Assembly (NCBI GenBank): GCA_027717595.1
Contig: JALLOF010000003.1
Span: 37,006 to 101,005, forward strand
Length of the DNA: 64,000 bases
Direction of reading: 5' to 3'
DNA from: Nitrospinae bacterium AH_259_B05_G02_I21
Lineage (GTDB): Bacteria; JADFOP01
Under the pieces are notes generated by a model that was not told the origin of the DNA, did no database searches, and was given only the letters and a program-made list of their open reading frames with translations. A program made the position numbers and the translations under genes. Below are positions 25,884 to 33,564 of the stretch, piece after piece (the first letter of the stretch is position 1; each line of letters begins with the position of its first letter).

Positions 25884-26215
25884 CACCTGAGTAGCAACCA
25901 GAGGTCTGGTGGCCTCACCCAATAATATAGCACATTCTCAACTTGGGGGAAATAGCCCACTACGGCTTGCTGACTCAGATGCATAATCGCCTTTTCGGAA
26001 GTGTCCAACCTCACGTTATGAATTGATATTGCAGGAGTTACCTGAGAATCGGCCCTTGGACGGAAGTGTGAGGTGTCTAAATGTGTCCAACAGCCCGAAT
26101 TTGCGCTAAATAATTGATTTATATTCGATTATCGAGATTCATCCAATCTCGGAAATTGGACTGACGCGAAGGGAGTGTCCAATTCTTGTAAGCGATTGAT
26201 ATTTAGGGGGATTGT
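25884..26215. other. gene-free AT-rich stretch with iterated GTGTCYAA motifs
   Basis: No ORF with a plausible start is seen. It contains ACCAGA/TCTGGT, two copies of CGGAAGTGT (25996 and 26061), GTGTCCAA at 26001, 26083 and 26175, ACCTCAC/GTGAGGT as an inverted pair, and TCCAAT/ATTGGA around 26139-26160. It looks like the edge of mobile DNA with recombinase or transposase binding sites. Confidence 0.4.
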
Positions 26216-26293
26216 GGGATGTAGAGACAGGGTTTACCCTGTCCGCAAAGAAAAATGGACAGCCACCCGCCTGAGGCGGGTCCCTACATTCCC
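26216..26293. repeat. MITE-like nested palindromic element
   Basis: Outer imperfect inverted repeats TGTAGAGAC (26220-26228) and GTCCCTACA (26280-26288) enclose two perfect hairpins: GACAGGG-TTTA-CCCTGTC and CCCGCCT-G-AGGCGGG. GGGA/TCCC extends the ends. There is no ORF. The form is that of a small palindromic non-autonomous repeat; whether it is multicopy in the genome cannot be seen here. Confidence 0.55.
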
Positions 26294-26356
26294 GGCTGGC
26301 CCACGCGCTGACAGACCACGGATGAGGAAGAACTCTCCAAGGTGGGGTCGGACGGC

Positions 26357-27079
26357 CTAGCGAGTGGAACGGGCCGGTGGCGTGCGGCCGACCTCGGCGA
26401 GGACGAGCTTCATGTCCTCCCAGACCTGGCGCTTCGCTTTCGGGTTGCGAAGGAGGTAGGCCGGATGGTAGGTGGGCATCACCTTGATGCCCCGCCATTC
26501 CCGAAAGGTCCCCCGCAGGTGCGAGATACCCTTGGTGATATTGAACAGCGCGCGCATGGCGGGGTTGCCGAGCGCCACGATGACCTGCGGTTGGATGGCC
26601 GCGAGCTGCGCATCCAGGTACGGCCGGCAGGTGGCGATTTCCTCCACTGTGGGAGTCCTATTGGACGGCGGCCGGCACTTGACGGCGTTGCAGATGTAGA
26701 CGTCGCTTCGGCGCAAGCCCATGGACTCTATGATGCGGGTCAGGAGCTTGCCAGCCCGGCCCACGAACGGCTCGCCCTGCAGGTCCTCTTCCCGGCCCGG
26801 GCCCTCGCCGACAAAGACGATCTCCGCCCGGGGACTGCCCACTCCAAAGACGATCTGCGTGCGACCGGCGTGGAGCGCGCACAGGGTGCACCCCTCACAA
26901 GAAGATTCGACCTCATCGAGCGAAAGCGGGCGGCCACCACCCCCCGCAACGGCGGTACTTGGCTCGAGGACCTCGGGCGGGACCGCGTAGCCCGTCACAC
27001 CCCACTCGCGGCGAAGCTCCAGGTGGCCTCGCACCTCGGAGATCATCTCCAGAAGCAGCTGGCGGGGCTCGGGTGCCAT
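26357..27079 (-). CDS. type 4/5-like uracil-DNA glycosylase (Fe-S)
   Basis: Removes uracil from DNA. Family features: cysteine pair in SCEGCTLC, catalytic motif [36 protein letters not shown] and the later cysteine in CRPYL for the 4Fe-4S cluster, and the C-terminal [12 protein letters not shown] 27079 (240 residues) is preferred, 7 bp after the coaBC stop; an in-frame start at 27124 would overlap coaBC by 38 bp. It is the last gene of the yicC-rpoZ-coaBC-udg transcript. Confidence 0.92.
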   Translation of the reverse strand: MAPEPRQLLLEMISEVRGHLELRREWGVTGYAVPPEVLEPSTAVAGGGGRPLSLDEVESSCEGCTLCALHAGRTQIVFGVGSPRAEIVFVGEGPGREEDLQGEPFVGRAGKLLTRIIESMGLRRSDVYICNAVKCRPPSNRTPTVEEIATCRPYLDAQLAAIQPQVIVALGNPAMRALFNITKGISHLRGTFREWRGIKVMPTYHPAYLLRNPKAKRQVWEDMKLVLAEVGRTPPARSTR

Positions 27080-27086
27080 CGCGCGG

Positions 27087-28313
27087 CTAGGAGGGCCGTT
27101 CGCCTCTAAGGCGCACCACCGCATCCAGGATGGTATGCGCCACGGCGAGCTTGTCCATCTTCTCGTGGGGTTCCACGCGGCCGTCGGCGTAACAGAGGGT
27201 CACCTGGTTGTCGTCGTGGTCGAACCCGATATCGGGCCGGCTGACGTCATTGACCACCATGAGGTCGGCGTCCTTGGCCTTCAACTTCACGGCCGCGTTG
27301 GCCAGCACGTCTTCGGTCTCGGCGACGAAGCCGATGGTAATCCGGGAGCCTTTCCGGGTGCTGAGGATGTGGAGGATGTCTGGATTCTGCTGAAGCTCGA
27401 CCGTCGACGCTTTCCGGTCGGCCCGCTTGATCTTTTGGACCTCGGGAGCCGTTGGTCGGAAGTCGGACACCGCGGCGGTCTTGATTATCACATCACTCTC
27501 ATCGAGATACTTGAGACACGCCTGGAGCATCTCGTCGGCCGTGCGGACCGCCACGAAACCCACCCCGGGGGGAGGCTCAAGGGCCACGGGTCCGGAAACC
27601 AGCGTCACCTCGGCCCCGCGCCGGTGCGCCGCCCGTGCCACCGCGAAACCCATCTTCCCGCTGGAGCGGTTGGTCAGCACGCGGACCGGGTCGATGGGCT
27701 CTTCCGTCGGGCCCGCCGTCACCAGCACCCGGACTCCCGCCAGGTCCTTGGGGTCGGTCAGCGCAACGGCGATGTGCTCCACGACGACCTCCACCACCGC
27801 CAGCTTCCCCTCTCCGATGGTCTCGCACGCCAGCTCACCCACCTCCGGGTCAACGATCACGACACCCCGCTCGGAGAGGGTGCGCAGATTGGCCCGCACA
27901 GCCGGATGATGCAGCATGGCGGTGTTCATGGCGGGAGCCACGACCACCGGCGACTGGACCGCCAGGTAGAAGGTCGAGAGGAAATCGTCGGCGATGCCGT
28001 TTGCGAACTTCCCGATGATGTTGGCCGTTGCCGGGACGACCGCAAGCCCGTCAATCCGGGAGGCCATCTCGATGTGCTCGATCCGCTGCTGGGGGGTCCC
28101 TTCCCACATGTCGGCGATGACGGGCCGGTGCGAGAGGGCCTCGAAGACGAGGGGGGTGACGAACCGCTGGGCGCTGGCCGTCATGATGACGTGCACCTCG
28201 GCCCCACGCCTGGTCAGCTCCCTCAACACCTCGGCGGCCTTGTATACGGCAATGCCCCCCGTGACCCCAAGGGCCACGGCCCTGCCGTCCAGCACATCTC
28301 CTCGCATCGTCAT
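27087..28313 (-). CDS. coaBC: bifunctional phosphopantothenoylcysteine synthetase/decarboxylase
   Basis: Two steps of coenzyme A synthesis. The N-terminal flavodoxin-like CoaC half has ALGVTGGIAVYKAAEVLREL, the catalytic-region FVTPLVFEALS and PAMNTAMLHHPA. The C-terminal CoaB half has VLVTAGPTEEPIDPVRVLTN, RSSGKMGFAVARAA, KTAAVSDFRP and VNDVS. ATG 28313 (408 residues) overlaps the rpoZ stop as ATGA, so they are translationally coupled; upstream in-frame extension runs through rpoZ and is not coding. Confidence 0.95.
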   Translation of the reverse strand: MTMRGDVLDGRAVALGVTGGIAVYKAAEVLRELTRRGAEVHVIMTASAQRFVTPLVFEALSHRPVIADMWEGTPQQRIEHIEMASRIDGLAVVPATANIIGKFANGIADDFLSTFYLAVQSPVVVAPAMNTAMLHHPAVRANLRTLSERGVVIVDPEVGELACETIGEGKLAVVEVVVEHIAVALTDPKDLAGVRVLVTAGPTEEPIDPVRVLTNRSSGKMGFAVARAAHRRGAEVTLVSGPVALEPPPGVGFVAVRTADEMLQACLKYLDESDVIIKTAAVSDFRPTAPEVQKIKRADRKASTVELQQNPDILHILSTRKGSRITIGFVAETEDVLANAAVKLKAKDADLMVVNDVSRPDIGFDHDDNQVTLCYADGRVEPHEKMDKLAVAHTILDAVVRLRGERPS

Positions 28314-28600
28314 TTCTTCTTCTTCGCTTTCTTCTCGGGCTGGTCGTTCGCGTCCTTCTCTTGCCACTCAACGAGGCCTTCCTTGACCTCCTCGACGGCC
28401 ACCTCGGTCGGCTTGTGGCCTTTGGGATCGAGGCGGGCCTGCACCCCCGCATGCAGCTGACGTGCCCGCTGGGAGGCAAGAATGACCAGCCGATACCGAT
28501 TCATCTTTTCTTCTTCCGTCGGTTCTTTTGCTTTGGCCTTTGCCTTTACCTTCGCCTTTGGCTTTGCTTTTGCCTTTGGCTTTGCCTTTGGCTTTGCCAT
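28310..28600 (-). CDS. rpoZ: RNA polymerase omega subunit with Lys/Ala-rich N-terminal extension
   Basis: The conserved omega core (NRYRLVILASQRARQLHAG, then KPTEVAVEEV) begins near residue 33. Before it is a repetitive MAKPKAKPKAKAKPK-type extension of about 30 residues, and the protein ends in a poly-lysine tail. The core assists beta-prime folding. Position between yicC and coaBC confirms identity. The lysine repeats resemble histone-H1-like tails and may bind nucleic acid (inference). No gmk lies between yicC and rpoZ. Confidence 0.9.
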   Translation of the reverse strand: MAKPKAKPKAKAKPKAKVKAKAKAKEPTEEEKMNRYRLVILASQRARQLHAGVQARLDPKGHKPTEVAVEEVKEGLVEWQEKDANDQPEKKAKKKK

Positions 28601-28641
28601 CGAGATCGCGACTCCTTTCGGACATCACCCCGTGGGTGGCA

Positions 28642-29520
28642 TCACTCGATATTTTGCACCTGCTCCCGTATTTTCTCCAACTCGTGCTTCAGCTCGATGA
28701 CGAGCCGCGACACCGTCAGGTCGTTGAGCTTGGAGCCGACGGTGTTGACCTCACGGTTCATCTCCTGGACGACGAAGTCGAGCTTCCTCCCGACCGACCC
28801 GCCTGATGCGAGAAACTGCTTGAGCTGATCCATGTGGCTGCCCAGGCGAGCCACCTCCTCGGACACATCGCTCCTATCGACCAGGTAGGCGACCTCCTGG
28901 GCGAGCCGCTGCGGATCGAGCGGAACGTCCTTGAGGAAACCCTGGAGGCGCTCCTCCAGCGCGGCCTGGTGTTCAGCCTGGACGACAGGAAGCCGGTCGG
29001 TCACCTGGGCGATCAGGCCCCTAACCGTGGCGACCCGGGCCGTGATGTCAGCGTGGAGGGCCTTGCCCTCCTCGACCCGCATCGCCTCCAGGGTCCCGAA
29101 CGCCTCCTGGACGACGGGCGCCACGACATCCCACAGTCCTTTCACGTCCTCCTCGGGCTCTTCCACCCGCAGAAGGTCGCGAAACTGAAACAGGGTGGCG
29201 AGGTCCACCTGGCCTGCAAGCTCGTGGTCGGCCTTGACCCGGCGTAGGAGACGAATGGCGTCCGCCACCAGCGCCTCGTCGGCAACGACCTGGCGGCCTC
29301 GGCCGTCGAGGACGGTGATCGAGCAGGAGACGTCGAAGCGCCCCCGGCTGAACCGCTTCCCCACGAGCTTGCGGATGCGGTGCTCAAGGGCCATGTAGCG
29401 GCGCGGCATACGGACGGCCACATCCAGGTAGCGGTGGTTGACGGTGTTGACCTCAACCGCCACCTGCCACGCGTCGGATTGAGCCTCGGCGCGACCGAAG
29501 CCCGTCATGCTGTTAAGCAC
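28642..29520 (-). CDS. yicC: YicC/YloC-family endoribonuclease
   Basis: A 292-residue protein beginning with the family signature SMTGFGRAEAQSD and containing EVNTVNHRYLDVAVRMP and the C-terminal DUF1732 segment (GRKLDFVVQEMNREVNTVGSK). Characterised members are RNases that can promote small-RNA decay. It is the first gene of the operon that continues through rpoZ, coaBC and udg. Confidence 0.93.
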   Translation of the reverse strand: MLNSMTGFGRAEAQSDAWQVAVEVNTVNHRYLDVAVRMPRRYMALEHRIRKLVGKRFSRGRFDVSCSITVLDGRGRQVVADEALVADAIRLLRRVKADHELAGQVDLATLFQFRDLLRVEEPEEDVKGLWDVVAPVVQEAFGTLEAMRVEEGKALHADITARVATVRGLIAQVTDRLPVVQAEHQAALEERLQGFLKDVPLDPQRLAQEVAYLVDRSDVSEEVARLGSHMDQLKQFLASGGSVGRKLDFVVQEMNREVNTVGSKLNDLTVSRLVIELKHELEKIREQVQNIE

Positions 29521-29545
29521 GCTGGGTGACTCCTCGCCCGTCAGG

Positions 29546-29574
29546 TTGTCCCTCGCCCGGAACAGTGTTACGAT
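29546..29574 (+). promoter_or_regulatory. predicted promoter of rqcH
   Basis: TTGTCC (29546-29551), a 17-bp spacer and TACGAT (29569-29574); four of six matches in each box. It is interleaved with the yicC promoter on the opposite strand. Confidence 0.45.
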
Positions 29575-29603
29575 ACTTTATCGAAGGAACTGCAGTAAGT
29601 CAA
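29575..29603 (-). promoter_or_regulatory. predicted promoter of the yicC operon
   Basis: Minus strand: TTGACT (29603-29598), a 17-bp spacer and TAAAGT (29580-29575). Its -10 box directly abuts the rqcH -10 box, so RNA polymerase could occupy only one of the two at a time. Confidence 0.6.
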
Positions 29604-29641
29604 TAAAAAGCCCCGGTTGCGTAGGCGTCACGGGCAAAACG

Positions 29642-31432
29642 ATGGATTACCTGTTGCTCCAAGCCGTCCTGCGAGAGCTGAATGATTGCCTTCCCGGGGC
29701 GATGGTGAAGAAGGTGACCCAGCCTGCCTCTCCCGTCGTGGTCCTTTCCGTGCGGGGCCCCGCCTGGGCCGGGCAGCTGTTGCTGGCCGCCGATCCCGGC
29801 TCCGCGAGAATCCACACCACCGAGACGGCCTTTGAAAACCCCGCCAAACCGCCGGCCTTTTGCCAGGCCCTGCGCCCCGCCCTCGACGGCCGACGCCTAG
29901 GTCACCCGAGGCTGGTCGGTGGCGACCGGGTCGTGGCCCTGCCGTTTGCGGCCTCGGAGTCGCCAGCGGAGCCCGAGGAGGTGAACCTCGTGGCGGAGCT
30001 GACCGGCCGCCAAGCGGCCCTCGTGCTGGTCAAGGGGCCCGTGCCGGGCGGCCCAGTAGCGTTCGTGGTTGGACCGAAGAGGAGGACCTCAAAGCGGCTG
30101 GTCGTGGGGGAGCCCTACGCCCCGCCGCCTTGGCCGGCAGGGGCCGCCTCCTGGGATGATTACACGGGCGCCTCTCTGGCCGAGGCCTTGGCATCTCCCG
30201 GCATATCGAGCCGGCCTCTGGAGCGCCGCCTCGTCTATCTAGTCATGGGGCTTTCGCCTCTAGTCGCCCGGGAGGTCTGCCACCGCGCGGGCCTCGATCC
30301 CGAGACCCCCACCGTCGATGCCAAACAAGCCCAGGCCATCCTGGAGGCCATAGACGGGCTCGCCGCCGCCGTGCGCGACGGCCCGCTCTCCCCGACCCTC
30401 TATCACGACGAGGCGGGAGACCCGCTGGCGGCCACGCCCGTTCCCTTCGCCCACCTTGAGGCCCACTCGCAGGCCAAGCCTATGGCGACGGCCAACGCGG
30501 CAGCGGCGGCTCTAGCCGAGTCCCGCACCGAGACCCAACGGGCGATGCAGCTGCGCCAGCGGCTTGAAAGCGCCGTGGACCATGCGCTCAAGAAGGCGGA
30601 GCGGACGCGCCAGAAGGTCCGCGACGATCTCACCCGCGCCCGGCAGGCCGAGCACGACCACCAATGCGGGTCGCTTCTGCTTGCCCACGCCGGCTCGGTG
30701 CGCCGGGGCATGACCTCCGTTACGCTCCCGAACGACTTCGACCCCGAGGGCTCCACCATCACGATCGCCCTCGACCCGGCCGTCTCGCCGCAGATCAACG
30801 CCGCCCGATACTTCAAACGCTCCAAAAAGGCGAAGCGCTCACTGGCGAGCCTTGAGCGACGGCTCGAGGAGATGAAGGGGAAGGTGGCCTATCTCGAGGC
30901 GACCAGGCAGGCGGCGGTGATCGCCGACGAGGAGACCGCCGAGGGCCTGCTCGAAGAGCTCGAAGCCGGCGGGTTCACCCCCTGGCCGACCCGGCCACCC
31001 CCTCGGCGCCGACCCCGCCACAGGAGGCGGGAGGCGCCCATCCGGCGCTTCCGCGCCACGGAGGGCTGGGAGGTGCTGGTCGGCAAGAACGCCCGGGGCA
31101 ACGACGAGCTGACCACCCGGATCGCACGCCCCGAGGATCTCTGGTTTCACGCCCAGGACGTTCCCGGGGCCCACGTCGTGCTTAGAGGCGATGGGCGGGA
31201 CGACCCCCCGAGCGAAGCGGTGGGGTGGGCCGCCGCCGCCGCGGCTTACTTCAGCGGCGGCCGGGGCGACGCCAAGGTACGGGTCGACTATGCGGCCGCC
31301 AAGAACGTCACCAAACCCAAAGGGTACAGGCCGGGCCAGGTGCTCATCCGGTGGAAGAAAACCCTCCGTGTGGCCCCGGCGACCCCTGAGAGCCTGGAGG
31401 AGCGGGAAGTCACGCCCCCCGGGCCCGATTAA
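29642..31432 (+). CDS. rqcH: RqcH/NFACT-family ribosome quality control protein
   Basis: A homologue of eukaryotic Rqc2/NEMF and Bacillus RqcH, which binds split 50S subunits carrying stalled peptidyl-tRNA and directs alanine tailing. From ATG 29642 the protein has 596 residues: NFACT-N (start MDYLLLQAVLRELN, with the functional DR pair at about 95-96 in VGGDRVV), a coiled-coil middle (RQRLESAVDHALKKAERTRQ), and NFACT-R (GWEVLVGKNARGNDELT; PEDLWFHAQDVPGAHVVLR). The open frame upstream of 29642 crosses the promoters. Confidence 0.93.
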   Translation: MDYLLLQAVLRELNDCLPGAMVKKVTQPASPVVVLSVRGPAWAGQLLLAADPGSARIHTTETAFENPAKPPAFCQALRPALDGRRLGHPRLVGGDRVVALPFAASESPAEPEEVNLVAELTGRQAALVLVKGPVPGGPVAFVVGPKRRTSKRLVVGEPYAPPPWPAGAASWDDYTGASLAEALASPGISSRPLERRLVYLVMGLSPLVAREVCHRAGLDPETPTVDAKQAQAILEAIDGLAAAVRDGPLSPTLYHDEAGDPLAATPVPFAHLEAHSQAKPMATANAAAAALAESRTETQRAMQLRQRLESAVDHALKKAERTRQKVRDDLTRARQAEHDHQCGSLLLAHAGSVRRGMTSVTLPNDFDPEGSTITIALDPAVSPQINAARYFKRSKKAKRSLASLERRLEEMKGKVAYLEATRQAAVIADEETAEGLLEELEAGGFTPWPTRPPPRRRPRHRRREAPIRRFRATEGWEVLVGKNARGNDELTTRIARPEDLWFHAQDVPGAHVVLRGDGRDDPPSEAVGWAAAAAAYFSGGRGDAKVRVDYAAAKNVTKPKGYRPGQVLIRWKKTLRVAPATPESLEEREVTPPGPD

Positions 31433-31436
31433 GGAT

Positions 31437-31464
31437 TTGACATCCCTATGCATTGCTGTATATT
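31437..31464 (+). promoter_or_regulatory. sigma-70 promoter of hflKC
   Basis: TTGACA (31437-31442), a 16-bp spacer and TATATT (31459-31464). The start site near 31471 coincides with the first base of a leader hairpin GTCCCCG (31471-31477)/CGGGGAC (31490-31496). Confidence 0.7.
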
Positions 31465-31530
31465 GATTTTGTCCCCGCAACTCTCTCGCCGGGGACCTTT
31501 CGATTCTCTTAAAAAGGGTGACCTTCCTTC

Positions 31531-32571
31531 ATGATCGACTGGGACGAGCTTCAGAAACGCCGCAAAGGGCGAGGACCCTTTGAAAACATCCCGAAGTTCA
31601 AGGTGCCGAAGTTCTCCATGCCCGGGTTTCGGTTGCCTCGGCTCCCCTTGCTCATCTCGATCCTCGCCCTGATTTGGCTGGCCACGGGTGTCTACATAGT
31701 CGCGCCCGACGAAAAGGGCGTGGTGATGCGCTTCGGCAAGTGGGTGGCCACAACCGACCCGGGGCCCCACTATCACCTGCCGGCGCCCATCGAGAGCGTC
31801 TTGAAGCCCAAGGTCACCGAGGTGAAGCGCATCGAGGTGGGCTTTCGAACCATCGACCAGGGGCCTCCGGCCCGCTACAGCGACGTGCCCCGAGAGAGCC
31901 TCATGCTCACGGGGGACGAAAACATCATTGACATCGACATCATCGTCCAGTACCGGATAATCGATCCCGGGAAATACCTCTTTAAGATCCGCGACCCCAA
32001 CCAGACGGTCCGGGTCGCATCCGAGGCGGCCCTGCGTGAGGTCATCGGCGCCACCACGATCGACGAGGCTCTCACCGTCGGGAAGTTCGCCATCCAGGCA
32101 AACACGAAGACCCTCCTCCAGCAGATTCTAGACTCGTACGACTCCGGGCTCCAGATCGTCGCCGTCCAGCTCCAGGACGTCCACCCCCCAGATCCCGTTC
32201 GCGAGGCCTTCCGGGACGTGGCCAGCGCCAAGGAGGACAAGAGCCGCCTGATCAACGAGGCCGAGGGCTACCGCAACTCGTTGTTGCCCGAGGCCCGGGG
32301 CCGGGCGGCGCAGATCGTCAATATCGCCGAGGGCTACATGGAAGAGAAGATTCGCAAGTCCAAGGGCGACGCCGACCGCTTCAAATCCGTCCTGGCCGAG
32401 TACATCAAGTCCAAGGACGTCACACGCACGCGCCTCTATCTCGAGACGATGGAGGAGATTTTGCCCGGCATGGACAAGTTCATCCTCGGGGGCGACAGCG
32501 GCGCATCCGTCCTGCCCATCCTGCCCCTGGGCAGTGGGTCGCTGATCCCCGGTGTGGAAAAGGGGAGGTAA
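31531..32571 (+). CDS. hflK: HflK, SPFH-domain modulator of FtsH
   Basis: A 346-residue membrane protein: a short N-terminal basic segment, one membrane helix (LPLLISILALIWLATGVYIV) and an SPFH/band 7 domain beginning APDEKGVVMRFGKW, followed by a helical region with EAEGYRNSLLPEARGRAAQI. With HflC it forms a periplasmic cage around the FtsH protease. hflC follows after 4 bp. The C-terminus lacks a long Pro/Gln tail. Confidence 0.93.
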   Translation: MIDWDELQKRRKGRGPFENIPKFKVPKFSMPGFRLPRLPLLISILALIWLATGVYIVAPDEKGVVMRFGKWVATTDPGPHYHLPAPIESVLKPKVTEVKRIEVGFRTIDQGPPARYSDVPRESLMLTGDENIIDIDIIVQYRIIDPGKYLFKIRDPNQTVRVASEAALREVIGATTIDEALTVGKFAIQANTKTLLQQILDSYDSGLQIVAVQLQDVHPPDPVREAFRDVASAKEDKSRLINEAEGYRNSLLPEARGRAAQIVNIAEGYMEEKIRKSKGDADRFKSVLAEYIKSKDVTRTRLYLETMEEILPGMDKFILGGDSGASVLPILPLGSGSLIPGVEKGR

Positions 32572-32575
32572 CGCG

Positions 32576-33487
32576 ATGGAGAGAGAGTTCGAGATCGAGG
32601 AGGACCAGCCGCCGAGGCGATTCGGACTCGGCAACATTCGGACGACCGGCCTCGCCGTGCTGGTCATTGTTGCGGGCTTCGTGTTCTTCTCCTCGCTCTT
32701 TACAGTATCGGAGGTTCAGCAGGTGGTGGTCACCCAGCTTGGCAAGCCCGTTCGGGAGATCCGTAACCCCGGTCTGCACTTTAAGCTCCCCTTCTTCCAG
32801 CAGGTGCTCTATTTCGACAAGCGCCTGCTGGAATACGACTCGGCCCCAACAGAGATCGTCACGAAAGACAAGAAGGCCCTCGTGGTGGACAACTACTCTC
32901 GGTGGCGCATCATCGACCCCCTCCTCATGCTGCAGACGGTGCGGAACGAAAACGGCGCCCAGGCCCGCCTCGACGATATCATCTACTCGGAGCTCCGCCT
33001 AGAGCTCGGCCTGCACGAACTCATCGAGATCGTGGCCTCAAAGCGCAAAGAGATTTTCAGCAAAGTGACCGCAAGGAGCAACGAGAAAGCCAAAGAGTAC
33101 GGGATCGAGGTCCTCGACGTGCGCGTGAAGCGGGCGGACCTTCCGCCGGAGAACGAAAAGGCCGTCTACGGACGGATGCGCGCCGAGCGCCAGCGCATCG
33201 CCAGGCAATACCGCTCCGAGGGCAAGGAGGAGGCCCTGAAGATTCGCTCCACGACGGACAAGGTCAAGACCATCCTTTTGGCCGACGCCTACGAGCTGGA
33301 GCAGCGCCTCCGGGGCAAGGGAGATGCCGAGGCACTGGGCATTTACGCAGAGGCCTACGAGCGCGACGAGGAGTTCTACTCGTTCCTCCGTACACTCGAG
33401 GCCTACAGGGGGTCGCTCAAGGACAAGACGACCGTCATACTGCCGCCTGATTCGCAGTTTCTGCGGTTCCTCAAGGAGGCCCGCTGA
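32576..33487 (+). CDS. hflC: HflC, SPFH-domain modulator of FtsH
   Basis: The partner of HflK, 303 residues from ATG 32576, which has GGGGAGGT upstream. One N-terminal membrane helix is followed by the SPFH domain (VVVTQLGKPVREIRNPGLHF) and the HflC signature NYSRWRIIDPLL. The helical RMRAERQRIARQYRSEGKEE stretch precedes a C-terminal SFLRTLEAYRGSL segment. Transcription ends at the terminator 30 bp downstream. Confidence 0.94.
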   Translation: MEREFEIEEDQPPRRFGLGNIRTTGLAVLVIVAGFVFFSSLFTVSEVQQVVVTQLGKPVREIRNPGLHFKLPFFQQVLYFDKRLLEYDSAPTEIVTKDKKALVVDNYSRWRIIDPLLMLQTVRNENGAQARLDDIIYSELRLELGLHELIEIVASKRKEIFSKVTARSNEKAKEYGIEVLDVRVKRADLPPENEKAVYGRMRAERQRIARQYRSEGKEEALKIRSTTDKVKTILLADAYELEQRLRGKGDAEALGIYAEAYERDEEFYSFLRTLEAYRGSLKDKTTVILPPDSQFLRFLKEAR

Positions 33488-33516
33488 GACCGGGCAACGC
33501 CCGTGTGGGCTACCTG

Positions 33517-33547
33517 CCCCTTTACGTTCCTGTAAAGGGGTTTTTTT
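33517..33547 (+). terminator. intrinsic terminator of hflKC
   Basis: A perfect 9-bp stem CCCCTTTAC/GTAAAGGGG with loop GTTCCT, followed directly by seven T residues. It is the strongest terminator in the window together with the one at 45415. Confidence 0.93.
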
Positions 33548-33564
33548 CATGGGAGGGGTCCTGA

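Larger units (their letters stand above)
23811..26090. mobile_element. AT-rich accessory block flanked by imperfect 18-bp inverted repeats
   Basis: TTAGACACTTTTAGACAC (23811-23828) and, inverted, GTGTCTAAATGTGTCCAA (26073-26090) match at 16 of 18 positions. Between them lie the IS1595-type transposase and companion ORF, a tRNA, a winged-helix ORF and a small basic ORF. Extra copies of GTGTCYAA lie at 26001 and 26175 and of TTAGACAC at 23821. No target-site duplication is visible at the repeat edges, so calling the whole block one mobile unit is a hypothesis; the IS itself is certainly smaller. Confidence 0.4.

Noticed and set aside
25742..26014. Minus-strand 90-codon ORF opposite the basic peptide
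   Set aside because: No ribosome binding site; Leu/Arg/Pro-rich translation of hairpin DNA; antisense to the better-supported plus-strand ORF.
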